From JAJRXC01 sp047639555 (GTDB taxonomy: Bacteria > Actinomycetota > Acidimicrobiia > Acidimicrobiales > Aldehydirespiratoraceae): DNA of 64,000 nucleotides. A model generated the notes under the pieces. That model was not told the origin of the DNA and ran no database searches. It worked only from the letters and a program-made list of their open reading frames with translations. Both the position numbers and the translations under genes were made by a program. Positions 35,495-43,562 of this stretch are shown here, one piece after another. Within the stretch, counting starts at the first letter, position 1. Every line of letters begins with the position of its first letter. The stretch lies in the NCBI GenBank assembly GCA_047639555.1, contig JBLIOE010000022.1, positions 1 to 64,000 of the forward strand, written 5' to 3'.

Positions 35495-36429
35495 GCACCC
35501 TTCGCGCCCATCGGCCGCTCGTGATTCTTGGCCCGACGGCCTCGGGCAAGAGCTCGTTGGCGCTCGCCGTTGCGGGCCATTTGGCCGAACGAGAGTCGCT
35601 TACTGTCGAACTGGTCTCCGTCGATTCCATGCAGGTGTACCGGGGTATGGATATCGGTACGGCCACCCCCACTGCGGCCGAACAGGCGGTTGTGCCGCAC
35701 CATCTCATCGATCTGCTCGAGCCGTCGGAGCCCTTTACGGTCGGTGAATTCCAGCGGCGGGCCCAAGCGGCTATGGCCGATATTCGTTCTCGCGGAAACG
35801 TGCCGGTGCTCGTTGGCGGAACGGGTCTGTACCTCCGGTCTGTGATCGATGATCTCGAATTGCCCGGGCGGTTCCCCGAAGTCGCCGCCGAGCTCGATAC
35901 GGAGCCGCATACGGAATCGCTTCACGCCCGTCTCGAAGCCCTCGACCCCATAGCAGCCGCCAAGATGGAGCCCAATAATCGCAGGCGTGTCCTGCGGGCG
36001 CTTGAGGTGACCTTGGGCAGCGGCCGGCCGTTCTCGTCCTTCGGTCCGGGGATGGCGCACTACGGGCCCACGCCGTTTGTGCAGTTCGCGTTGCGGTGGC
36101 CCCGAGAAGTGGTCAACGAACGAATCGCTCAGCGTTATCGCGACCAGCTTGATCGCGGATTTCTCGACGAAGTTGCTCGCCTAGCCGAGATCGGACCAAG
36201 CCGGACCGCCGCCCAGGCTCTCGGCTACCGAGAGCTCCTTCGGTATCACGCCGGTGAGTGTTCGCTCGACGCGGCGATCGATGAGGCGGTCATCCGAACG
36301 TGTCGTTTTGCCCGCCGACAGGAGCGTTGGTTCCGGCGCGACCCGCGGCTCCAGTGGGTTGATATGCCGGCGTCGGCCGAACAGGTGATCTCGATGTGGG
36401 ACGACGTTCTCGCAAACAGCGGCGCGTAA
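35491..36429 (+). CDS. miaA: tRNA dimethylallyltransferase
   Basis: MiaA attaches a dimethylallyl group to adenosine 37 of tRNAs reading UNN codons. The 312-residue protein has the P-loop LGPTASGKSSLAL, VSVDSMQVYRGMDIGTA, PHHLIDLLEP, GGTGLYLRSV, and the C-terminal ARRQERWFRRDP. The ATG overlaps the upstream stop by four bases. With miaB it completes ms2i6A synthesis. Confidence 0.95.
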   Translation: MSTLRAHRPLVILGPTASGKSSLALAVAGHLAERESLTVELVSVDSMQVYRGMDIGTATPTAAEQAVVPHHLIDLLEPSEPFTVGEFQRRAQAAMADIRSRGNVPVLVGGTGLYLRSVIDDLELPGRFPEVAAELDTEPHTESLHARLEALDPIAAAKMEPNNRRRVLRALEVTLGSGRPFSSFGPGMAHYGPTPFVQFALRWPREVVNERIAQRYRDQLDRGFLDEVARLAEIGPSRTAAQALGYRELLRYHAGECSLDAAIDEAVIRTCRFARRQERWFRRDPRLQWVDMPASAEQVISMWDDVLANSGA

Positions 36430-36447
36430 CGCTCGCGACCTGCGACA

Positions 36448-37269
36448 ATGGACCCCATGGCTGTCCGCTATTCGAAGCACCACGGGTTGGGCAACGACTT
36501 TCTTGTCCTCTTGACCGACAGCCTTCCGCTTGATGCAGTCGACCGGGCGATCGCCTTGTGCAACCGCCACACGGGCGTCGGCGCCGATGGCTTGATCATC
36601 GGGATTCAAAAACCGGGCGTCGACATTGCGATGCGCCTGCTGAACTCCGACGGCAGCCCGGCTGCGTTGAGCGGCAACGGACTGCGTTGTTTCGCCCAGG
36701 CAGTGGCGATCGATCGAGGGGTGCCGCATCTCGAACTCGACGTGAGTACTCCCGCGGGCGTGCGGCATTGTTCAGTGCATGCCACCGACGAGGCCGACAC
36801 GGTGGTGGCCACAGTCGACATGGGTGTTGTGTGTCCCGGCCCCGACCCCGATATCGGCGATCTGATGGCGGCGGTCGGTGCGCCCGTGCAGATGGTGAAA
36901 CGCTGGGAGACCGGGGACATCGGAAATCCGCACATCGTTTGTGAAGTCGACGATCCGTTCGATGTAGATCTCGCCGTAGCGGGTCCGGCCCTCGAGTCAC
37001 ACTTTGAAGAAGGTGTCAACGCTCATTTCGTTGCCAAGACCGGACGCAACGAGCTCACGGTTCGCGTGTGGGAGCGGGGCGCGGGCATCACCAATGCGTG
37101 CGGTTCCGGTGCGACGGTCGCTGCGCAGATCTTCAATCGTTGGGACCTCGTTGGGTCGAAGGTTGTCGTACGAATGCCCGGAGGTGATGCGCTCGTCGAC
37201 CTCGGTGGACCGCTCACGCTCACCGGGCCAGCCACCCATATTGCCGACATAGAGGTCCCGAATGCCTGA
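36448..37269 (+). CDS. dapF: diaminopimelate epimerase, with Ser in place of the first catalytic Cys
   Basis: DapF interconverts LL- and meso-diaminopimelate by a two-cysteine mechanism. The 273-residue protein has KHHGLGNDF, the first active-site segment NSDGSPAALSGNGLRC, and the second, TNACGSGATVAA with its Cys intact. In nearly all characterised DapF proteins the first segment reads C-G-N-G; here codon 36670-36672 is AGC, giving Ser75. A Cys five residues on (LRC) is retained. The start is ATG 36448; ATG 36457 is possible. The gene overlaps hflX by 8 bases and is followed within 5 kb by dapC, dapD and dapE. Confidence 0.9.
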   Translation: MDPMAVRYSKHHGLGNDFLVLLTDSLPLDAVDRAIALCNRHTGVGADGLIIGIQKPGVDIAMRLLNSDGSPAALSGNGLRCFAQAVAIDRGVPHLELDVSTPAGVRHCSVHATDEADTVVATVDMGVVCPGPDPDIGDLMAAVGAPVQMVKRWETGDIGNPHIVCEVDDPFDVDLAVAGPALESHFEEGVNAHFVAKTGRNELTVRVWERGAGITNACGSGATVAAQIFNRWDLVGSKVVVRMPGGDALVDLGGPLTLTGPATHIADIEVPNA

Positions 37270-38686
37270 CCCCGTAGCCGACGGGTCAGACCTCGATGGG
37301 ACCCCCGATGATGAATTTTTCGACGACGATGAGTTCTTCGACGAGGAAGACGCGCCGGAGAAAGAATCGCACCGTGGAGCGTTCGGCGACTACGGCGGCG
37401 CCACCGACGGTCTCATCGAACGGACGTTTCGCGAGCGCATCATCCTTGTCGGCGTTACCCGAGATGGCGGCGACCCGGCCGTCACGGATGCGTCACTCGA
37501 CGAGCTCGCGCTGCTGGTCGACACCGCGGGCGCCGACGCCATCGAGCGGGTGCACCAGAAACGAACGTCGCCCGATCCCGCCACGTTTATCGGGTCGGGA
37601 AAGGCCCAAGAGATCAAAGAGATCGCGGAGAGGATCGACTGCGACACCGTCGTCTTCGATGATGAGCTAAGTCCCGCTCAGCAATTCAATCTCGAGAAGA
37701 TCTTTGGTCGGTCGGCGCTCGACCGCACCGCGGTGATTCTCGACATCTTCGCCCAAAACGCCAGCACCCTCGAGGGTAAGGCGCAGGTGGAGCTTGCTCA
37801 GCTGCGGTATCGCTTGCCGCGGCTTCGCGGGTCCGGCAAAAACCTGTCACAGCAGGGTGGTGGCATCGGCACGCGTGGTCCGGGCGAAACCCAACTCGAA
37901 GTGGATCGTCGTCGTCTGGTGCGCCGAGTCCACAAGCTCGAAGCAGACCTCCGGAAGGTCCAGGCTCATCGCGTTACTCAGACCAAGGCGCGGAGTCGCA
38001 CCCGAAACCGCGCGGTCGCTCTGGTTGGCTACACCAACGCAGGCAAGTCTTCGCTGCTCAACCGGCTCACCGACGCCGATGTGTTGGTCGAGGATCGCCT
38101 ATTCGCCACCCTCGATGCGACGACTCGCAAGCTCGCGCTGTCGGGTGGTGAGACAGTATTCGCCACCGACACGGTGGGATTTGTTCGCAAGCTTCCGCAT
38201 CAGCTCGTCACCGCATTCAAGACCACACTCGATGTTGTTCGCGACGCGGATCTCTTGGTGCATGTCGTCGATGGATCCGGGCCCGACCCTGAAGGTTCGA
38301 TTGCCGCAGTGCGCAGCGTGCTCGAGGAGATTGGCGCCGGCGAAGTCCCTGAACTGATGGTCTTCAACAAGTCCGACCAGGGTCCCGGTTCGGCCCGACT
38401 GGCGGATCGATACGAAGGATCGGTTGCCGCGTCGGCCCAGTCGGGCGAGAACATCGAGCTCTTGATGGCCACGATCGGCGATCGTGTTCGATCGATGACG
38501 GAGCTCGCGGAGCTCGTTGTGCCCTGGGACCGAGGCGACGTACTTGCCGCGGTCCATCGAGAGGGTCAGGTGCTCAGTGAAAGCGCGGAGGAGCACGGCA
38601 TGCGAGTCAAAGCCCGACTCGAACCCTCGTCGCTTGGTGCCCTGAAGGAATACGTCGTCCAAAAAACGGGAGCAGAAGACGCGTGA
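37262..38686 (+). CDS. hflX: ribosome-associated GTPase HflX
   Basis: HflX splits stalled or stress-inactivated ribosomes. The 474-residue protein starts with an acidic extension (~40 residues, DDEFFDDDEFFDEED). The HflX N-terminal domain follows (TFIGSGKAQEI, FDDELSPAQQFNLEK) with a Gly-rich loop GTRGPGETQLEVDRR. The GTPase domain has G1 VGYTNAGKSSLLN, G3 DTVGF and G4 NKSD. The C-terminal domain is present. It overlaps dapF by 8 bases. Confidence 0.95.
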   Translation: MPDPVADGSDLDGTPDDEFFDDDEFFDEEDAPEKESHRGAFGDYGGATDGLIERTFRERIILVGVTRDGGDPAVTDASLDELALLVDTAGADAIERVHQKRTSPDPATFIGSGKAQEIKEIAERIDCDTVVFDDELSPAQQFNLEKIFGRSALDRTAVILDIFAQNASTLEGKAQVELAQLRYRLPRLRGSGKNLSQQGGGIGTRGPGETQLEVDRRRLVRRVHKLEADLRKVQAHRVTQTKARSRTRNRAVALVGYTNAGKSSLLNRLTDADVLVEDRLFATLDATTRKLALSGGETVFATDTVGFVRKLPHQLVTAFKTTLDVVRDADLLVHVVDGSGPDPEGSIAAVRSVLEEIGAGEVPELMVFNKSDQGPGSARLADRYEGSVAASAQSGENIELLMATIGDRVRSMTELAELVVPWDRGDVLAAVHREGQVLSESAEEHGMRVKARLEPSSLGALKEYVVQKTGAEDA

Positions 38687-39789
38687 CGGGCTTTGTTCCA
38701 CCGGCCTATCCCTACGACCGTCTCGATGAGTTTCGAGCGATGGCCGAACAGTTGGACGGCGGGGCAATCGATTGCTCGATCGGCACCCCGTTCGACCCTC
38801 CGCCGCAGTCGGTGATCGACGCGCTCGGCAATTCCGGGAGTGAGCGCAGCTACCCGCCATCGATCGGCACGCTGGCGTTCCGGGAGGCCGCGGCGGCTTG
38901 GCTCAAGCGTCAGCTGGATGTCTCTATCGATCCGGTCTCAGAGATCGGGGCTTGTATCGGCACGAAAGAGTTCGTGGCGAGCACGCCGAATTATTTGAAG
39001 CTCCGTTCTCCCGAACGCGACACGGTATTGTATCCGGCGGTGTCGTATCCGTCCTACGCCATGGGCGCGACGCTCGCCGGTTGCCGGGCTGTCGCCGTGC
39101 CGGTTGACGACCGCTGGCGCATCGATTTGTCGGCGATCACGCCTGATGACGCGGCCCGAGCCTTGTGCCTATGGGTCAACACGCCGGGCAATCCGGCTGG
39201 TGGCCTCGACGATCTCGCCGCGGTGGCGGCTTGGGGCCGAGCCAACAACGTCCTCATTCTGAGCGACGAGTGTTACGTCGAATTCACCTGGGACGGGGCC
39301 GGCCGTACGGTGCTCGCCGATGGCCTCGATGGTGTGCTCGCCATCCACTCACTGTCGAAGCGATCGAACCTCGCGGGCGCGCGCGCCGGGTTCTACGCGG
39401 GTGACTCCACCGTCGTCCACTATCTGCGCGAAGTGCGGAAGCACGCGGGCTGCATGGTGCCCGGTCCTGTCCAGGCGGCTGCGATTGCCGCGTGGTCGGA
39501 TCAAACCCATGTCGACGAGCTGCGCGACACGTATCGAAGGCGTCTCGAGATCGGTGTCGAACTGTTCGCGGCGCTCGACGTTCCGGCCTCAATGCCGGGC
39601 GGGGGTTTCTACCTCTGGGTCGCGGCTCCCGACGGTGACGCATGGGCCCTCGCAGCGACACTTGCCGAACGCGCCGGTGTCATTGTCAGCCCGGGAGAGT
39701 TCTACGGCGAACAGTCTTCGGGGTATGTCCGACTCGCCGTCGTGCAGCCAACCGCTCGTCTCGAACTGGCCCGCGACCGCTTGCGATGA
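38683..39789 (+). CDS. dapC: succinyldiaminopimelate transaminase
   Basis: This 368-residue fold-type I aminotransferase has the PLP lysine in SLSKRSNLAGARAG, the LWVNTPGNPAG segment, ILSDECYVEF with its PLP Asp/Tyr pair, and a C-terminal GYVRLAVV with the substrate Arg. Assignment as N-succinyldiaminopimelate aminotransferase rests mainly on position: dapF upstream, dapD and dapE just downstream. Relatives include general aspartate-type transaminases, so overlap in substrate is possible. GTG 38683 overlaps the hflX stop. Confidence 0.87.
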   Translation: MTGFVPPAYPYDRLDEFRAMAEQLDGGAIDCSIGTPFDPPPQSVIDALGNSGSERSYPPSIGTLAFREAAAAWLKRQLDVSIDPVSEIGACIGTKEFVASTPNYLKLRSPERDTVLYPAVSYPSYAMGATLAGCRAVAVPVDDRWRIDLSAITPDDAARALCLWVNTPGNPAGGLDDLAAVAAWGRANNVLILSDECYVEFTWDGAGRTVLADGLDGVLAIHSLSKRSNLAGARAGFYAGDSTVVHYLREVRKHAGCMVPGPVQAAAIAAWSDQTHVDELRDTYRRRLEIGVELFAALDVPASMPGGGFYLWVAAPDGDAWALAATLAERAGVIVSPGEFYGEQSSGYVRLAVVQPTARLELARDRLR

Positions 39790-40415
39790 ACCTCCCTCCG
39801 CCGCCCCCACGGACGGCCGCGCCAGCGGCGCGACCCACGCCACGAAAACGTTCGCCCTGGATCTTCATCGGGATTGGCGTCATCGCGGCCGGGGTTCTCG
39901 CCGGAACGATGTATGCGGGAAGCCAGATCCCCGCGTTCAGTGACCGGGTCGACGCCTTGTCACGGATTGCTCCCGATGGGTCGGCGACGGTGGTAGTCGC
40001 TGAACCGGTGGAGTGGGACATCTTCATCGAACCGTCAACACAATCGCTCAGCGGCACCGCCGTGCGGATCACGAACACGGCCACGGGAGTTGCTGTAGAT
40101 CTGCGTCGGAGCGGGAACGTCAGCTACGAATGGTTTGGCCGATCAGGCCGGTCCTTTGCCCGCGTGTCTCTTGACGCCGGCAAGTATGACATCGCCACCC
40201 GGGGTGCCGCTTTCGCCATCGGCATTGACCCGACCGTGGGCTTCCGCCGATGGATCGGCATCACGAGCTTGATCATGGTGCCGGCGGTGATTGGTGGTGT
40301 GGTCATCTCAATTGTGAGCTCAATACGTGACACCCGACGTCGAAACGAAAACTCGGAACCACCCGCCCCTTCCCCGTGGTCATCGGGCGAGTGGCCAGCT
40401 GGGCCCGGCCGGTAG
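39786..40415 (+). CDS. two-helix membrane protein of unknown function
   Basis: This 209-residue protein starts with a Pro/Ala/Arg-rich cytosolic tail. A first helix follows (WIFIGIGVIAAGVLAGTMYA, residues ~35-55), then a ~110-residue beta-rich outside domain, a second helix (ITSLIMVPAVIGGVVISIVS) and a short charged tail. No family is recognised. It is coupled to dapC by a 4-base overlap and precedes dapD by 10 bases. Its place inside the dap run may only reflect operon packing. Confidence 0.65.
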   Translation: MNLPPPPPRTAAPAARPTPRKRSPWIFIGIGVIAAGVLAGTMYAGSQIPAFSDRVDALSRIAPDGSATVVVAEPVEWDIFIEPSTQSLSGTAVRITNTATGVAVDLRRSGNVSYEWFGRSGRSFARVSLDAGKYDIATRGAAFAIGIDPTVGFRRWIGITSLIMVPAVIGGVVISIVSSIRDTRRRNENSEPPAPSPWSSGEWPAGPGR

Positions 40416-40425
40416 GGTTCGATTC

Positions 40426-41250
40426 ATGTCGGATCTGCAATCACGTATCGAATCTCTCTGGGCCGCTCGCGACACCCTCGACGTCGACGACCCCGAGATC
40501 ATCGCCACGATCCATGAGGCGATCAATCAGCTCGACACCGGCGCTGCTCGAGTCGCCGAAGTCGGGGCCGACGGCGGTGTGGTGGTCCACCAATGGTGCA
40601 AATACGCGGTCCTCTTGCTCTTCAAGGTCTCCAAGATGGAGACCATCGAGAACGCGCCGTTTGAATACGCTGACAAGATCCCGCTGAAGACCGATTACAT
40701 GTCGCGCGGCGTCCGAGTAGTGCCGGGTGCGCAGGCTCGCTGGGGCAGCTATCAGGCGCCCGGTGTTGTCATGATGCCCAGCTACACCAATATCGGTGCC
40801 TACGTCGACGAGAACACGATGGTCGACACCTGGGCCACCGTCGGCTCGTGTGCGCAGATCGGCAAGAACGTCCACCTCAGCGGTGGTGTTGGTATCGGTG
40901 GTGTGCTTGAGCCCGCTCAGGCCGCCCCGGTGGTCATCGAAGACGAATGCATGATCGGGAGCCGGTGCATCGTTGCCGAGGGCGCTCGAGTTGGCGAAGG
41001 CTCTGTTCTCGGTGCGGGTGCAATCCTGACCGCATCGATCCCGGTGATCGACGTCGAGACCGGCGAGGAGATCTCCCGCGGCCACGTGCCGCCCTGGAGC
41101 GTTGCGGTCTCTGGCACGCGGCCTCGTGACTTCCCCGGTGGCACGTTTGGGCTTCCGGCGGTGCTGGTGCTGAAGCGTCTGCGTGAAGGTGAACGCCATG
41201 ACAAGTCGGCGCTCAACGACATCCTCCGCGACCACGGCGCGGCCACCTGA
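40426..41250 (+). CDS. dapD: tetrahydrodipicolinate N-succinyltransferase
   Basis: DapD adds succinyl from succinyl-CoA to tetrahydrodipicolinate. The 274-residue protein has an N-terminal helical domain. The left-handed beta-helix follows with hexapeptide repeats (YTNIGAYVDENTMVDTW, CAQIGKNVHLSGGVGIGG, IGSRCIVAEGARVGEGSVLG). It is of the classical DapD type seen in Gram-negatives and some actinobacteria, rather than the longer mycobacterial form. The start is ATG 40426. It commits this organism to the succinylase branch, with dapC and dapE beside it. Confidence 0.94.
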   Translation: MSDLQSRIESLWAARDTLDVDDPEIIATIHEAINQLDTGAARVAEVGADGGVVVHQWCKYAVLLLFKVSKMETIENAPFEYADKIPLKTDYMSRGVRVVPGAQARWGSYQAPGVVMMPSYTNIGAYVDENTMVDTWATVGSCAQIGKNVHLSGGVGIGGVLEPAQAAPVVIEDECMIGSRCIVAEGARVGEGSVLGAGAILTASIPVIDVETGEEISRGHVPPWSVAVSGTRPRDFPGGTFGLPAVLVLKRLREGERHDKSALNDILRDHGAAT

Positions 41251-41268
41251 CAAAATGACGGCTTGTCT

Positions 41269-42348
41269 ATGACTTCGCTCCCTTCCGGCGATCTCTTCGC
41301 GCTCACTGCCGCGCTGATCGACATCCCCTCAGAGAGTCACAACGAGCAGGCAATCACCGACGCGCTCGAATCCGAGTTGCGAACGTTCGAGCATCTTGAG
41401 GTCGACCGCATTGGCGACAACCTGATTGCTCGAACCCAGCTCGGCCGCGAGCGCCGAATCGTGCTCGGCGGTCACACCGACACGGTTCCGGCCGACAACA
41501 ACGAGCGCGCTCGGATCGAGGGCGACCGGCTCTATGGACTGGGTGCCACCGACATGAAGGGCGGTATTGCGACGATGTTCGAGCTCGCTCGAACGGTGAC
41601 CGAGCCGGCTATCGACGTCACCTATGTGTTTTATGCCCGCGAGGAGATCGCGGTGGTGCACAACGGCCTTCTTGAGGTGGAGGCGGTGCGGCCCGATCTC
41701 TTGGTGGGCGATGTCGCCCTTTTGGGCGAACCCACCCTCGGCGCGATTGAGGCGGGATGTCAGGGCACGATGCGAATCGAGGTCACCCTTGCCGGCCTAC
41801 GTTCACACACGGCCCGGCCCTGGATGGGTCGTAACGCCATTCACCGCCTCGGTGTGCTGCTCGGCATTGTTCGCGCGTATGTGCCCCGCGAACCGATTAT
41901 CGAAGGCTGCACCTATCACGAAGCGTTGCAGGCAGTACATGTCGAGGGCGGCGTCGCTGGCAATGTGGTGCCCGATCGGGCGATGGTGCGGCTGAACTTT
42001 CGATTCGCGCCCGACAAGTCGATTGCCGAGGCCGAGGCCGAAATTCGTGAGCTGCTCGATCCCGCGCTCGCCGACCAAGACACCTTCGAAGTGGTCGACG
42101 CATCACCGGCTGCACTTCCCGGACTTGATGATCCACTGCTCGCCGCCCTCGTGGCTCGCAGCGGTCTTGAGGTCCGGGCAAAGCTGGGCTGGACCGACGT
42201 TGCGTTCTTTGCGCAGCGTGGCGTGCCCGCCAGCAACTTTGGCCCCGGTGACCCGACAATCGCGCACACCGCGGGGGAGTTCGTCGAGCGCGCCTGGCTC
42301 GACGACACCCACGCGGCGCTGCGGGATTTGTTGATTAACGGCGTGTGA
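41269..42348 (+). CDS. dapE: succinyl-diaminopimelate desuccinylase
   Basis: DapE removes succinate to give LL-diaminopimelate. The 359-residue M20-family metalloenzyme has the zinc-binding and catalytic motifs GGHTDTVPA, LGATDMKGG, YAREEIA, LGEPTLG and a C-terminal His in IAHTAGEF. A dimerisation domain lies between. The context (dapF, dapC, dapD) separates it from ArgE-type relatives. ATG 41269 is preferred over an upstream TTG at 41263. It ends 3 bases before the convergent lexA stop. Confidence 0.92.
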   Translation: MTSLPSGDLFALTAALIDIPSESHNEQAITDALESELRTFEHLEVDRIGDNLIARTQLGRERRIVLGGHTDTVPADNNERARIEGDRLYGLGATDMKGGIATMFELARTVTEPAIDVTYVFYAREEIAVVHNGLLEVEAVRPDLLVGDVALLGEPTLGAIEAGCQGTMRIEVTLAGLRSHTARPWMGRNAIHRLGVLLGIVRAYVPREPIIEGCTYHEALQAVHVEGGVAGNVVPDRAMVRLNFRFAPDKSIAEAEAEIRELLDPALADQDTFEVVDASPAALPGLDDPLLAALVARSGLEVRAKLGWTDVAFFAQRGVPASNFGPGDPTIAHTAGEFVERAWLDDTHAALRDLLINGV

Positions 42349-42351
42349 GCC

Positions 42352-42978
42352 TTAGAGCTTGCGCATCACCGTGACGACTCGTCCGAAGATGCGGACCTCA
42401 CTCGGATCGAACACCATCTCGCTGAAGGCCTCGTTGGCCGGAACCAGGACGACTTTGTCATCGCGACGCTGAAGGGTCTTGACCGTGGCTTCTTCGCCGG
42501 GAATGCCAGCGACGACAATGTCGCCGTTGGGCGCATCATCTTGGGCGCAGACCACGACGAAGTCGCCGTCGAAGATGCCGAGATCGATCATTGACTCGCC
42601 GCGTACTCGCAGCATGAAGAGGTCGCCGCCGCCGGTGAGGTCGGCGGGCATGGGCACGAGTTCTTCCACGTTCTGCTCGGCGAGCACATCGGTGCCGGCG
42701 GCAACGTCGCCAACCAGCGGGACGTGTTTCACGGGGCGACGCTCTGAAGTTGACGCTCCGCCGTTGTAGTGCACCTGAATGGCCCGAGGCTTGGCCGGGT
42801 CGCGAACGAGGTAGCCGGCGTCGCGCAAATTGTCGAGGTGCGACTTCACGGTTGCGGGGGAGCGCAGGCCGACGGCTTCACCGATCTCGCGAACTGATGG
42901 CGGGTAGCCGCGGTCACTTTGATGATCAACGATCATTTCGAGGATCTGGCGCTGGCGAGGGGTGAGGGTGTCGGACAT
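42352..42978 (-). CDS. lexA: LexA repressor
   Basis: This SOS repressor cleaves itself when RecA is active. The 208-residue protein has the winged-helix DNA-binding domain (TPRQRQILEMIV, GYPPSVREIGEAVGLRSPAT). The Ala-Gly cleavage site is in GDVAAGTDV, with catalytic Ser in RGESMID and Lys in EEATVKTLQ. The start ATG 42978 has GGAGG eight bases ahead; the open frame upstream is unrelated sequence. Four LexA boxes lie in the 207-base gap to the divergent LysM gene, so it represses itself. Confidence 0.96.
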   Translation of the reverse strand: MSDTLTPRQRQILEMIVDHQSDRGYPPSVREIGEAVGLRSPATVKSHLDNLRDAGYLVRDPAKPRAIQVHYNGGASTSERRPVKHVPLVGDVAAGTDVLAEQNVEELVPMPADLTGGGDLFMLRVRGESMIDLGIFDGDFVVVCAQDDAPNGDIVVAGIPGEEATVKTLQRRDDKVVLVPANEAFSEMVFDPSEVRIFGRVVTVMRKL

Positions 42979-43004
42979 GTCCGCCTCCGGGTTGGGGATT
43001 GCTC

Positions 43005-43025
43005 TGTGGATACTTCTGTGGATGA
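43005..43025. promoter_or_regulatory. two DnaA-box-like sites in the lexA leader
   Basis: TGTGGATAC (43005-43013) and TGTGGATGA (43017-43025) each match the reverse complement of TTATCCACA in 8 of 9 positions. They are 12 bases apart, just upstream of the lexA start. They could be DnaA contacts or chance repeats. Confidence 0.4.
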
Positions 43026-43035
43026 TGTTGACAAC

Positions 43036-43105
43036 GAACAAGTGTTCGGGTTGACTGTAGTCGAACGGTTGTTCGTCGGAACACATGTTCGTCAAACATT
43101 CGTTC
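43036..43105. promoter_or_regulatory. array of four LexA boxes between lexA and the LysM gene
   Basis: Three perfect GAAC-N4-GTTC operators lie at 43036-43047, 43063-43074 and 43079-43090. A fourth, one base off (AAAC-ATTC-GTTC), is at 43094-43105. Centre spacings are 27, 16 and 15 bases. The array sits between divergent lexA and the LysM-domain gene and should silence both until damage. Confidence 0.9.
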
Positions 43106-43185
43106 GTAGTCAAGTACCTCTTCAAAATCGCTTCGCTGGACTGCTTCCCCCGGCGAGTGTCACACCCCAGGAGCACACTCTCATC

Positions 43186-43560
43186 ATGACCGCAGCACTT
43201 CTTCCCAAACCCGCCCTCGCCGCTCCCCGCCGCGCCGTTCGTTCGGCTTCCGAGCCGCAAGTGCTGAGCGCAGAGACCTACCGACGGCGTCGGCTCGCCG
43301 TCCTTGCCGTCATTATTGGCCTGGTGCTCGGCCTAGCGTCATTCGGCCGCCAGGCCGACGCCACACCCACGGCAGAGGCGCAGGCCGCAGAGGCCGTGCT
43401 CGTTGTTGTGCAACCCGGCGACACCCTGTGGACAATCGCCCAGAACCTCGCTCCCGACTCCGACCCTCGTCCGCTCGTCACTGAGCTTGTCGAGATCGCT
43501 GGAGGAGCATCAATCCTTCCGGGGCAGCTGCTCACTATCCCCGGGCACGTGCTCGACTGA
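43186..43560 (+). CDS. LysM membrane protein, probable SOS cell-division inhibitor
   Basis: This 124-residue protein has one transmembrane helix near residues 37-53 (LAVLAVIIGLVLGLASF) after a basic stretch. An Ala-rich linker and a single LysM domain at ~71-120 follow (VVQPGDTLWTIAQNL... SILPGQLLTIP), which binds peptidoglycan. Small TM-LysM proteins divergent from lexA are the damage-induced division suppressors of Gram-positives: YneA in Bacillus, DivS in Corynebacterium, Rv2719c/ChiZ in Mycobacterium. Position, size, layout and the four LexA boxes all fit. AGGAG at 43169-43173 precedes ATG 43186. Confidence 0.85.
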   Translation: MTAALLPKPALAAPRRAVRSASEPQVLSAETYRRRRLAVLAVIIGLVLGLASFGRQADATPTAEAQAAEAVLVVVQPGDTLWTIAQNLAPDSDPRPLVTELVEIAGGASILPGQLLTIPGHVLD

Positions 43561-43562
43561 TT

